DNA of 64,000 nucleotides from RYN-122 sp963761655. GTDB lineage: Bacteria > Actinomycetota > Actinomycetes > Mycobacteriales > SCTD01. Under the pieces are notes generated by a model. The model was not told where the DNA came from, did no database searches, and saw only the letters and a list, made by a program, of their open reading frames with translations. The stretch is from assembly GCA_963761655.1 (NCBI GenBank), contig CAVXHI010000002.1, forward strand, positions 372,001 to 436,000. Reading direction: 5' to 3'. The position numbers and the translations under genes are program-made. The first letter of the stretch is position 1. Each line of letters starts with the position of its first letter. Below, in pieces: positions 33,539-40,419 of this stretch.

Positions 33539-34345
33539 ATGTACGAGGACCTGCTGGGCGACGCCGCCGGCTCCCTGATCGTCACCGTCGACGACGGCGT
33601 CGTCACCGTCGAGCTGCACCGGCCGGGCAAGCACAACGCCATCAGCTACGCGATGTGGGACGGCTTCCGGCGGCTGATGCCCGTCCTCGCCGAGGACGAC
33701 GGCGTCGACGTCGTCGTCCTGCGGGGCACCCCGGGCGGCCCGTTCTCCGCCGGCGCGGACATCAGCGAGTTCACGACGATGCGCCGCGAGCCGGCCGACG
33801 CCGAGCGCTACAGCGAGGCCGTCGAGGGTGGTGAGGCCGCGATCATCGACTTCCCGAAGCCGACGATCGCCCTGGTCCAGGGGTACGCCCTCGGCGGCGG
33901 CACCCAGGTCGCCGCCGCCTGCGACCTCCGCGTCTGCGACGACGGCGCCCGGTTCGCCGTCACCCCCGCGAAGCTCGGCATCGTCTACGCGCTGCCCAGC
34001 ACGGTGCGCCTGGTCGACGTCGTGGGCCAGGCCTGGGCGTCGTTCTTCCTGCTGACCGGCGAGCAGGTCGACGCCGCCACGGCGCTGCGCATCGGCCTGG
34101 TGCACGAGGTGGTGCCCGACGTCGAGGCGCGCGCGAACGCCCTGGCGAGGACGCTGCAGGCCCGGGCCCGGATCAGCCTCACCGGCGGCAAGCAGCTCGT
34201 GGCGCGGGCCGTGCAGGGCCGCCGCGAGGTCGACGACGACGTCCGGGCGCTGTACCGGGAGGCGTGGGCGAGCGCGGAGTACGCCGAGGGCGTCGACGCC
34301 TTCCTGGGCAAGCGCGCGCCCGACTTCCGGGGCGCGCGCGGCTAA
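33539..34345 (+). CDS. Enoyl-CoA hydratase/isomerase family protein
   Basis: A 268-residue crotonase-fold protein: LHRPGKHNAISYAMWDGF, oxyanion-hole block GGPFSAGADISEFTTMR and VQGYALGGGTQVAAACDLRV. In place of the classic catalytic Glu pair (as in rat hydratase 'GE..L.C') the region after CDLRVCDDGARFAVTPAKLGIVYALP carries no obvious second Glu, so it may be an isomerase or another crotonase activity. Start ATG 33539 overlaps nothing; the stop (34343-34345) is shared with the convergent hydrolase gene's end. No operon partner. Confidence 0.85.
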   Translation: MYEDLLGDAAGSLIVTVDDGVVTVELHRPGKHNAISYAMWDGFRRLMPVLAEDDGVDVVVLRGTPGGPFSAGADISEFTTMRREPADAERYSEAVEGGEAAIIDFPKPTIALVQGYALGGGTQVAAACDLRVCDDGARFAVTPAKLGIVYALPSTVRLVDVVGQAWASFFLLTGEQVDAATALRIGLVHEVVPDVEARANALARTLQARARISLTGGKQLVARAVQGRREVDDDVRALYREAWASAEYAEGVDAFLGKRAPDFRGARG

Positions 34346-35757
34346 CAGCCCTTGCGCACCTGCGCGCAGATCTTCTTCGCGCCGCCCGGGGCCTTGAGAC
34401 TGTAGGCCGACCGGTAGTAGAACGAGACGGCGTCGCGCACCGGGATGCCCTTGATCCGGTACGGCACGTTGCCGGCGTACGCGTCGGTCGGGTCCGCGAG
34501 GGCGGGGTCGAAGACGCCCGCGCCGATCGAGGTCCGGTCGACGCTGTCGTCGAAGCGCGTCGCGGTCAGGCGGGTGTACCCGGAGCGGTCGCCCCTGAGG
34601 TGCAGGTCGAACCAGGCCTTCGTGTAGTAGCTGGCCATCCGCTCCCCGAGCTCGTTGCTCTGGAACGCGAGCGGGATGTAGGTGTAGGCGAGGTGCGTCG
34701 CGTTCCGGAGGGTCACGATCTGGGCGTCCAGGCCGGCGGCCGCGACCTGCCGGTAGCCCTCGGTCTTGGCGTCGACGTCGGGGGCGGTCGGGTTCGGCGT
34801 GGTCTCGAAGACGTAGTCGCCGGTGATGCCCATCGCCGGGACGTTGAGGAGCTTCTTCGTCCGGTGCTTCGCGGGGATCCGCACGCCGCTGCAGTCGCTG
34901 ATCTTCTGCAGGTTGTCCCAGGCCACGATCGCCTTCACCCGGCTGTCGCACTGCCCGACGACGCTGATCGCGGCCGCGCCGAGGGAGTGGCCCGCGAGGC
35001 CGACCCGCGAGCGGTCGAGGTCGGTCGAGAACGGGTTGCCCCCGGACAGGAAGTGGGTCAGCGAGTCCTCGGCGCCCTGGTAGAAGCCGTAGTCCTGCTG
35101 GTACGGCACGCCGGTGCACGCTCCCGGGCAGTCGGCGCCGGCGAGGTCGCTGTCGCCCTGGCCCTGGACGTCGTAGGTCATGACGAGGTAGCCGGACTCG
35201 GCGAGGTCCTGGGCGGCCCAGAAGTAGAGCTCCTCGAAGGCCTGGACAGAGCCGTCGGTGATGACGACGCCGGGGTAGCCGCCCTTCGGCTTCCGCACGC
35301 TCGCCGGCGGGGCGAAGACGTGACCGCGCAGGGTCGAGCCGTTGGTGGCCCGGAAGCTGACGGGCGCGACCCGGCCGCGGCCCGCCTCCGTCCAGCGGGC
35401 GACGGTGCGGAACGGGTCGGCGGCCTTGGAGCCCGGGATCAGCGTGGTGATGCCGCCCTTCGGCGTCGTCGGGCGCGAGCCCTGGTCGACGGCCTGGTCC
35501 ACGTAGAGCGCCGCGCCCTGGCCGAGGTTGCCGTAGCCGAAGGCGGGGCTCGCGACCTGGTCGCGGACGCGCAGGGAGGCGCAGGCCTGGTTCTGGGCGT
35601 CGCGGGCCTGCCACTCCGGCGAGCCGGGAGCGGGGTCGCCCGCCGGCGCGAAGCAGCTGGCCTCGACGCCGAGCCCGGGGGCCGGGGCGGCCGAGCCGAC
35701 GGCGGTGCCGACGACGGCGACGGCGAGGACGGCACTGGACAGGAGCAGGCGCTTCAC
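34342..35757 (-). CDS. Secreted alpha/beta hydrolase
   Basis: A 471-residue exported alpha/beta hydrolase: signal peptide VKRLLLSSAVLAVAVVGTAVGSAAPAPG, strand-turn YLVMTYDVQGQGDSD, nucleophile elbow VGLAGHSLGAAAIS (Ser in GHSLG) and a late His in RNATHLAYTYIP. Several cysteine pairs suit an extracellular protein. The start is taken at GTG 35757 rather than GTG 35781 because a 40-nt upstream element (35768-35807) shared with the acylase gene places both starts 9-10 bases downstream. Possible activities: lipase, cutinase, cinnamoyl or acetyl esterase; not determinable. Ends in a 4-base overlap with the enoyl-CoA hydratase gene (convergent). Confidence 0.82.
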   Translation of the reverse strand: MKRLLLSSAVLAVAVVGTAVGSAAPAPGLGVEASCFAPAGDPAPGSPEWQARDAQNQACASLRVRDQVASPAFGYGNLGQGAALYVDQAVDQGSRPTTPKGGITTLIPGSKAADPFRTVARWTEAGRGRVAPVSFRATNGSTLRGHVFAPPASVRKPKGGYPGVVITDGSVQAFEELYFWAAQDLAESGYLVMTYDVQGQGDSDLAGADCPGACTGVPYQQDYGFYQGAEDSLTHFLSGGNPFSTDLDRSRVGLAGHSLGAAAISVVGQCDSRVKAIVAWDNLQKISDCSGVRIPAKHRTKKLLNVPAMGITGDYVFETTPNPTAPDVDAKTEGYRQVAAAGLDAQIVTLRNATHLAYTYIPLAFQSNELGERMASYYTKAWFDLHLRGDRSGYTRLTATRFDDSVDRTSIGAGVFDPALADPTDAYAGNVPYRIKGIPVRDAVSFYYRSAYSLKAPGGAKKICAQVRKGC

Positions 35758-35767
35758 GCCGACCGTC

Positions 35768-35807
35768 TTCGACGCCGACACCGGGGTTCCTGCAACGCAC
35801 GGGCAAC
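35768..35807 (-). promoter_or_regulatory. Conserved 40-nt upstream element (copy 1)
   Basis: On the minus strand: GTTGC-N6-GTTGCAGGAACCC-N7-GGCGTCGAA, ending 10 bases before the GTG of the secreted hydrolase. The same pattern with identical spacing lies before the acylase gene (40371-40410). Two GTTGC direct repeats are spaced one helical turn (11 bp). It could be an activator site, a promoter or a leader element; the class is not known to me. Confidence 0.6.
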
Positions 35808-35830
35808 GGGCTCCCTGGCACGATCACCGC

Positions 35831-36928
35831 ATGCAGACCGGCCACACCCTCGGCGTCGAGGAGGAGTACCAGCTCGTCGACGCCGACACCCTCGGCCTCG
35901 CCGACCGGCCCGAGGTCGTCCGGGCCGCCACCGAGCTCCTCGGTGACCGCGCCCAGGGCGAGATCAGCACCAGCCAGCTCGAGATCGGCACCGAGGTCTG
36001 CACCTCCCTCGCGGAGCTGCGGGCCGAGCTCGTCCGGCTGCGCCGCGGAGCGGCCGAGGCAGCGGCCCGGCACGGGGCCCGGATCCTCGCGGCCGGCACG
36101 CACCCCACGGGCACCTGGCGCGAGCAGCGGCTCACGCCCGGCGTGCGCTACCTCGAGCTGGTCGAGCGCTGGGGCCTGCTCGCCCTGCAGCAGATGATCA
36201 CCGGCTGCCACGTCCACGTCGGCGTCGACGACCCCGAGACCGCCGTGCAGCTGCTCGGCCACCTGCGGGCCGACCTGCCCGTGCTGCTCGCCCTGTCGGG
36301 CTCCTCGCCGTTCTGGGAGGGCTCCGACACGGGGTACGCCAGCTACCGGACGCTCTGGTACGCCCGCTGGCCGGTCACCGGCAGCCCGGAGGTCTTCGCC
36401 GACCGCGCCGACTACGAGCGCACCGTCGCGGAGCTCGTCGCCACCGGGATCATCGACGACGCCAGCCACCTGTACTGGGACGCCCGGCCCTCGACCCGCT
36501 ACCCGACCGTCGAGGTCCGGGTCGGGGACACCATGCCGCTGCTCGACGACGTCGTCCTGCACGCCGCGCTCGCCCGCAGCCTCGTCCGGGTCTCGGCCGC
36601 GGCCGCCGTGGCGGGGGAGCAGGAGCCGCAGGTGCGCACCGAGGTGGTCCGGGCGGCCCGGTGGCGGGCGGCCCGGCACGGCCTCGAGGGCGAGCTGCTC
36701 GACCTCCGCGCCGGTGCGCTGCGGCCGGCGGCCGACGTCGTCCGGGGCCTGCTGGACCGGCTGCGCGACGACCTCGACGAGACCGGCGACCTCGCGGAGG
36801 TGCAGGCCCTCGCCGAGCAGAGCCTGGCGCGCGGGACCAGCGCGGCGCGGCAGCGGGAGGTGCTGGCGAGGACCGGCGAGCTGGACGACGTCGTCCGGCT
36901 GCTGCTGGAGGAGACCGCTACCTCCTGA
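35831..36928 (+). CDS. Carboxylate-amine ligase, YbdK/EgtA-like glutamate-cysteine ligase family
   Basis: A 365-residue GCS2-type protein: TLGVEEEYQLVDADTL at the N-terminus (the GVEEE motif), EISTSQLEIGTEVCTSLAELR, AAGTHPTGTW, QMITGCHVHVGVDD and ARPSTRYPTVEVRVGDTMP, where the His/Glu/Arg residues form the ATP/glutamate site. Family members join glutamate (or a similar amino acid) to cysteine or another amine. Role in actinomycetes without glutathione is often unclear; some act in mycothiol or ergothioneine-related routes. Convergent with the spermidine-synthase-like gene, overlapping by 11 bp. Confidence 0.87.
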   Translation: MQTGHTLGVEEEYQLVDADTLGLADRPEVVRAATELLGDRAQGEISTSQLEIGTEVCTSLAELRAELVRLRRGAAEAAARHGARILAAGTHPTGTWREQRLTPGVRYLELVERWGLLALQQMITGCHVHVGVDDPETAVQLLGHLRADLPVLLALSGSSPFWEGSDTGYASYRTLWYARWPVTGSPEVFADRADYERTVAELVATGIIDDASHLYWDARPSTRYPTVEVRVGDTMPLLDDVVLHAALARSLVRVSAAAAVAGEQEPQVRTEVVRAARWRAARHGLEGELLDLRAGALRPAADVVRGLLDRLRDDLDETGDLAEVQALAEQSLARGTSAARQREVLARTGELDDVVRLLLEETATS

Positions 36929-37757
36929 ACACCGCGGGCGGCGGCGTCGGGGCGGCGGTCGCGGTCGCGTCCGTGACCGGCTTCGCCCCGGCGACGAAGG
37001 CGGTCAGGTCCTCGTCCGCCACGACGCGCGCGGTCCCGGCCGCCCGGGCCGCCCGGCGGCGGAGCCCGTCCAGCGGCAGCGGCAGGGCGCTCCCGGCCAG
37101 GACGACGTTGCCGAACCGGCGCCCGCGCAGGACGCCCGGGTCGGCCAGCAGGACGACGTGCGGGAACAGCGTGCGCAGACCGGCCACCTGCGCGCGGGCG
37201 AACGCCAGCGGGGGCCCGTCCGCCACGTTGACGACGTAGGTGCCGCCCGGGCGCAGCACCCGGCGGACCTGCGCCAGGTGCTCGACCGTGCTGGTGTGCG
37301 GCGGCAGGGCGGCGCCGACGAAGACGTCCCCGACGACGGCGTCGCTGCTGCCGTCCTCGAGGCGGGCGAGCTCCTCGCGGGCGTCGCCGACCCGGAGCCG
37401 GAACCCCTGCGTGCCGAGCTGGACCCGGACGAGCTCCACGAGGGCGGCGTCGGACTCGACCACCAGCTGGCGGCTGCCCGGGCGGGTCGCGGCCACGTAG
37501 CGGGGGAGCGTGCAGCCGCCGCCCCCGAGGTGCAGGACGTCGAGCGGGCCGTCCGGGAGCAGGTCGAGGACGTCGCCGACGAGCCGGACGTACTCGAACT
37601 CGAGGTGGGTCGGGTCGGCGAGGTCGACGTAGGACTGGGGGACGCCGTCGACGTCGAGCTCCCAGCCGCTGTCGCGGTCGGCGTCCTGCAGCAGCTCGGC
37701 GGTCCCGCGGTCGACCGGGTACCGGCCGGCGACGGGAGCGGGGCGGGAGCGGGGCAC
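36918..37757 (-). CDS. Spermidine-synthase-like SAM-binding protein
   Basis: A 279-residue Rossmann methyltransferase-fold protein: DVLHLGGGGCTLPRYVAATRPGSRQLVVESD binds SAM or decarboxylated SAM (GGGG-C-LPR is the motif seen in the fused 'spermidine synthase-like' group of actinomycetes), followed by LRVGDAREELARL and VGDVFVGAALPPHT. In true spermidine synthases a catalytic Asp (D-x-D/Y) is expected; here GDVFVGA has the Asp only. Start GTG 37757 follows GGGCGG. The end overlaps the convergent ligase gene by 11 bp. Function: polyamine-type aminopropyl or methyl transfer; uncertain. Confidence 0.8.
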   Translation of the reverse strand: MPRSRPAPVAGRYPVDRGTAELLQDADRDSGWELDVDGVPQSYVDLADPTHLEFEYVRLVGDVLDLLPDGPLDVLHLGGGGCTLPRYVAATRPGSRQLVVESDAALVELVRVQLGTQGFRLRVGDAREELARLEDGSSDAVVGDVFVGAALPPHTSTVEHLAQVRRVLRPGGTYVVNVADGPPLAFARAQVAGLRTLFPHVVLLADPGVLRGRRFGNVVLAGSALPLPLDGLRRRAARAAGTARVVADEDLTAFVAGAKPVTDATATAAPTPPPAVFRR

Positions 37758-37793
37758 CCGCCCAGCCTGCCCTGTCGACCTAGGGTGCCGGAC

Positions 37794-38429
37794 GTGGAGA
37801 CCCGACGGCGGATGCCGGCCGAGCAGCGGCGGGCCGCGCTGCTGGAGGCGGCGCTCGCGGAGTTCGGGGCGCGGGGCTTCCACGCGACGCAGATGGAGCA
37901 CGTCGCGGCGGCCGGGGGCGTGAGCAAGGCGCTGCTCTACCAGCACTTCCCCAGCAAGGAGGAGCTGTTCGCGGCCGTCACGGGGCAGGTCGTCGACGCG
38001 TTCGTGGCGGTCCTGCCGGAGGTGCTGGCCGACGCGGGGGCGCCGGTCGAGGCCTGGCGGGCGTCGGTGCGGCTGCTGGTCGACCTCGTGGAGGCGAGCC
38101 CGAGCAGCTGGACCCTGGTGGCCCGCTACCTCGCCGACCCCGAGCTCGGCACGCGGCTGCGGGAGATGCGCTCCTCGCTCTACGACTCCCTCGCCGACCT
38201 GATGGTCAGCTTCTACGTCCCGCGGGAGCCGCCGCTGTCGGACGCCGAGGTGCGGCACGTCGCGGAGCAGACCGTGCCCCTGCTGGTGGGGGCGGTCAGC
38301 GGCGTCCTGTCGTGGTGGCTCGAGCACCCGGAGGTCCCGCGGGAGGAGGTCGAGCGGCGCACCGTCGAGTTCGGGTGGCTGGGGCTGGACCGGCTGCGGC
38401 ACGGCGAGGTGCTTGACAGGAGCAACTGA
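37794..38429 (+). CDS. TetR family regulator of the diiron oxygenase gene
   Basis: A 211-residue TetR: LEAALAEFGARGFHATQMEHVAAAGGVSKALLYQHFPSKEELFAAVTGQV is a full HTH. Upstream GTG at 37785 is an alternative start. The stop codon lies inside a palindrome that overlaps a promoter for the diiron oxygenase gene, a strong hint that this regulator controls the oxygenase gene (and possibly itself). The ligand domain (WRASVRLLVDLVEASPSSWTLVARYLADP) is of the common fatty-acid/hydrophobic-ligand type. Confidence 0.87.
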   Translation: METRRRMPAEQRRAALLEAALAEFGARGFHATQMEHVAAAGGVSKALLYQHFPSKEELFAAVTGQVVDAFVAVLPEVLADAGAPVEAWRASVRLLVDLVEASPSSWTLVARYLADPELGTRLREMRSSLYDSLADLMVSFYVPREPPLSDAEVRHVAEQTVPLLVGAVSGVLSWWLEHPEVPREEVERRTVEFGWLGLDRLRHGEVLDRSN

Positions 38430-38448
38430 CTCGTCAGTTACTTGCTCC
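38413..38448 (+). promoter_or_regulatory. TetR operator/promoter of the diiron oxygenase gene
   Basis: TTGACA (38413-38418) is a perfect -35. The perfect 7-bp dyad AACTGAC-TC-GTCAGTT (38424-38439) lies just after it, with a second, slightly offset dyad GGAGCAA...TTGCTCC (38419-38425 and 38442-38448). ACTGAC..GTCAGT is a typical TetR-family half-site pair. A weak -10 would fall near 38436-38441, giving a very short or leaderless mRNA for the ATG at 38449. Bound TetR would cover the promoter. Confidence 0.7.
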
Positions 38449-39354
38449 ATGACTGCTCCCGTCCTCGAGAAGACCGTGCTCCGCGAGCAGACCGCGGCGC
38501 GCCTGCTCAAGACCGCCGAGAAGCACTCGCTCGACCCCGACGTCGAGGTCGACTGGGCCGCCCCGCCCGTGCCCGGCCTGCTGTACGCCCCCGAGGACCA
38601 GTGCACGCTCTACGGCACCGCGCTGTGGGACGGCCTCTCGCAGGACCAGAAGGTCGAGCTCTCCAAGCACGAGGTCGCGTCCATCGCCTGCACCGGCGTC
38701 TGGTTCGAGATGATCCTCATGCAGATGCTGCTGCGGCACGTCTACGACCGCGACCTCGCCAGCGGCCACGTCCGCTGGACCCTCACCGAGGTCGCCGACG
38801 AGTGCCGCCACTCCTCGATGTTCGGCCGCATGGTCGCGACCCTCGGCTGCCCGTCCTACCGGCCGGCCCCCGGCGTCGTCCGGCTGGGCCGGCTCTGCAA
38901 GACGGTCAGCGACTCCTTCCTCACCTTCGGCGGGACCCTCTACGTCGAGGAGCTCCTCGACGGCCTGCAGCGCGCCGCCATGAAGGACGGGTCCGTGCAG
39001 CCGCTGGCCCGGCAGGTGTCCCGGGTCCACGTCGTGGAGGAGGCCCGGCACATCCGGTTCGCCCGCGAGGAGCTCCGCCTCGCGGCGCCCCGCCTGACGC
39101 CCGCCCGCCGCCAGCACGCCCGGCTCGAGCTGGCCGGCGTCGCCTACTTCGCCACGACGTCGCTCGTGCACCCGGACGTGTACGCCTCCGTCGGCCTCGA
39201 CGTCCGGGCGGCGGTGGCCGCCGCAGCTGCGAACCCGCACTGGAAGCAGGCCAAGCGCGACGCCGCGAAGGGCGCCATGGAGGTGCTGCAGGAGACCGGC
39301 CTCATCGGGGGACCGACCCGGCGGCTGTGGGTGGCAGCAGGTCTGCTCGACTGA
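38449..39354 (+). CDS. AurF-type diiron oxygenase
   Basis: A 301-residue protein of the AurF (p-aminobenzoate N-oxygenase) family. Diiron ligand motifs in a ferritin-like bundle are visible: WFEMILMQMLLRH, TLTEVADECRHSSMF (E-x-x-H), TLYVEELLDG and VHVVEEARHIRFAREEL (EExxH). AurF-type enzymes oxidise arylamines or other substrates; many actinobacterial homologues have unknown substrates. The ATG at 38449 is one helical turn downstream of the palindrome in the TetR operator. The CurA-like reductase gene follows after 24 bases, and it may supply electrons or act on the product. Confidence 0.85.
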   Translation: MTAPVLEKTVLREQTAARLLKTAEKHSLDPDVEVDWAAPPVPGLLYAPEDQCTLYGTALWDGLSQDQKVELSKHEVASIACTGVWFEMILMQMLLRHVYDRDLASGHVRWTLTEVADECRHSSMFGRMVATLGCPSYRPAPGVVRLGRLCKTVSDSFLTFGGTLYVEELLDGLQRAAMKDGSVQPLARQVSRVHVVEEARHIRFAREELRLAAPRLTPARRQHARLELAGVAYFATTSLVHPDVYASVGLDVRAAVAAAAANPHWKQAKRDAAKGAMEVLQETGLIGGPTRRLWVAAGLLD

Positions 39355-39378
39355 CCTCCCCGCTCTCCAGGAGGTCCC

Positions 39379-40368
39379 GTGCAGTCCACCGAGGTCCGTC
39401 TCGTCGCCCGTCCCGTCGGCGAGCCGCAGCCGTCCGACTTCGCCCTCGAGACCGTCGAGGTCCGGGAGCCGGCCGACGGCGAGATCGTCGTCCGGAACCT
39501 CTGGATGTCGGTCGACCCCTACATGCGCGGCCGCATGAACGACGCCAAGAGCTACGTCCCGCCGTTCCGGCTCGGCGAGGTCATGGACGGCGGCGCCGTG
39601 GGGGAGGTCGTCGCGTCCGCGTCGGACACCCACGCCGTCGGCGACCTGGTCCTGCACGGGACGGGCTGGCGCGAGGTCGCCGTCGGGAAGGCCAAGGCCT
39701 TCCGCACGGTCGAGCGGGTGGAGCGCCCGTCCTGGTACCTCGGGGTGCTCGGCATGCCCGGGCTGACGGCGTACGCCGGGCTGTACCGCGTGGCCGCCTT
39801 CCAGGAGGGCGAGACCGTGTTCGTCTCCGGCGCGGCCGGCGCCGTCGGCTCGCTGGTCTGCCAGCTCGCGCAGCTGCGCGGAGGGACGGCGATCGGCAGC
39901 GCCGGCACCCCCGAGAAGGTCGCCTGGCTGCGGGAGCTCGGGGCGACGGCCTTCGACTACCACGACGGACCGGTCGCGCAGTCCCTGCGGCAGGCCGCCC
40001 CGGACGGCATCGACGTCTACTTCGACAACGTCGGCGGGGAGCACCTCGAGGCGGCGATCGGCAGCCTCAAGGTGCACGGTCGGGCGGCGATCTGCGGGAT
40101 GATCGCCGCCTACAACGCCACCGAGCCGCCGGCCGCCCCGCGCAACCTCATGCAGGTCGTCGGCAAGCGGCTGCGCCTCGAGGGCCTGCTCGTCGGGGAC
40201 CACGACGACCTCACCCCGCAGTTCCGGACCGAGGTCGGGGCGGCCCTGGCCGACGGGCGGCTGCAGGCGCGGGAGACCGTCGTCGAGGGGATCGGGAACG
40301 CCGTCGAGGCCTTCCGCGGGCTGCTGCGCGGCGACAACACCGGGAAGATGGTCGTCCGGCTCGGGTAG
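39379..40368 (+). CDS. NADP-dependent medium-chain oxidoreductase (CurA/leukotriene-B4 dehydrogenase-like)
   Basis: A 329-residue zinc-free MDR: WMSVDPYMRGRMNDAKSYVPPF is the family signature, GMPGLTAYAGLYRVAAFQEGETVFVSGAAGAVGSLVCQLAQLRG holds the NADP Rossmann motif, and YFDNVGGEHLEAAI the conserved mid-region. These enzymes reduce alpha,beta-unsaturated ketones (curcumin, prostaglandins, other enones) with NADPH. GTG start 39379 follows AGGAGGTCCC, a strong ribosome site. Probably co-transcribed with the diiron oxygenase gene upstream. Confidence 0.9.
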   Translation: MQSTEVRLVARPVGEPQPSDFALETVEVREPADGEIVVRNLWMSVDPYMRGRMNDAKSYVPPFRLGEVMDGGAVGEVVASASDTHAVGDLVLHGTGWREVAVGKAKAFRTVERVERPSWYLGVLGMPGLTAYAGLYRVAAFQEGETVFVSGAAGAVGSLVCQLAQLRGGTAIGSAGTPEKVAWLRELGATAFDYHDGPVAQSLRQAAPDGIDVYFDNVGGEHLEAAIGSLKVHGRAAICGMIAAYNATEPPAAPRNLMQVVGKRLRLEGLLVGDHDDLTPQFRTEVGAALADGRLQARETVVEGIGNAVEAFRGLLRGDNTGKMVVRLG

Positions 40369-40370
40369 TC

Positions 40371-40410
40371 GTTGCACGCAGGTTGCAGGAACCCGGCGCC
40401 CGGCGTCGAA
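40371..40410 (+). promoter_or_regulatory. Conserved 40-nt upstream element (copy 2)
   Basis: GTTGC-N6-GTTGCAGGAACCC-N7-GGCGTCGAA, ending nine bases before the acylase GTG. It begins directly after the stop codon of the CurA-like gene. See the copy at 35768-35807; spacing is identical, the two share 27 fixed positions, and both precede a gene for a secreted hydrolase. Confidence 0.6.
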
Positions 40411-40419
40411 CAGGACCTC

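Noticed and set aside
35768..35807. ECF sigma-type promoter (GGAAC with CGTC) in the shared 40-nt element
   Set aside because: The gap between GGAAC and CGTC is 11 bases, shorter than the usual about 16; the conserved GTTGC repeats are not explained by it.
32435..36679. 1414-codon open frame on the minus strand
   Set aside because: Only its last 359 codons are the amidohydrolase; the rest is the shadow of the enoyl-CoA hydratase, hydrolase and ligase genes.
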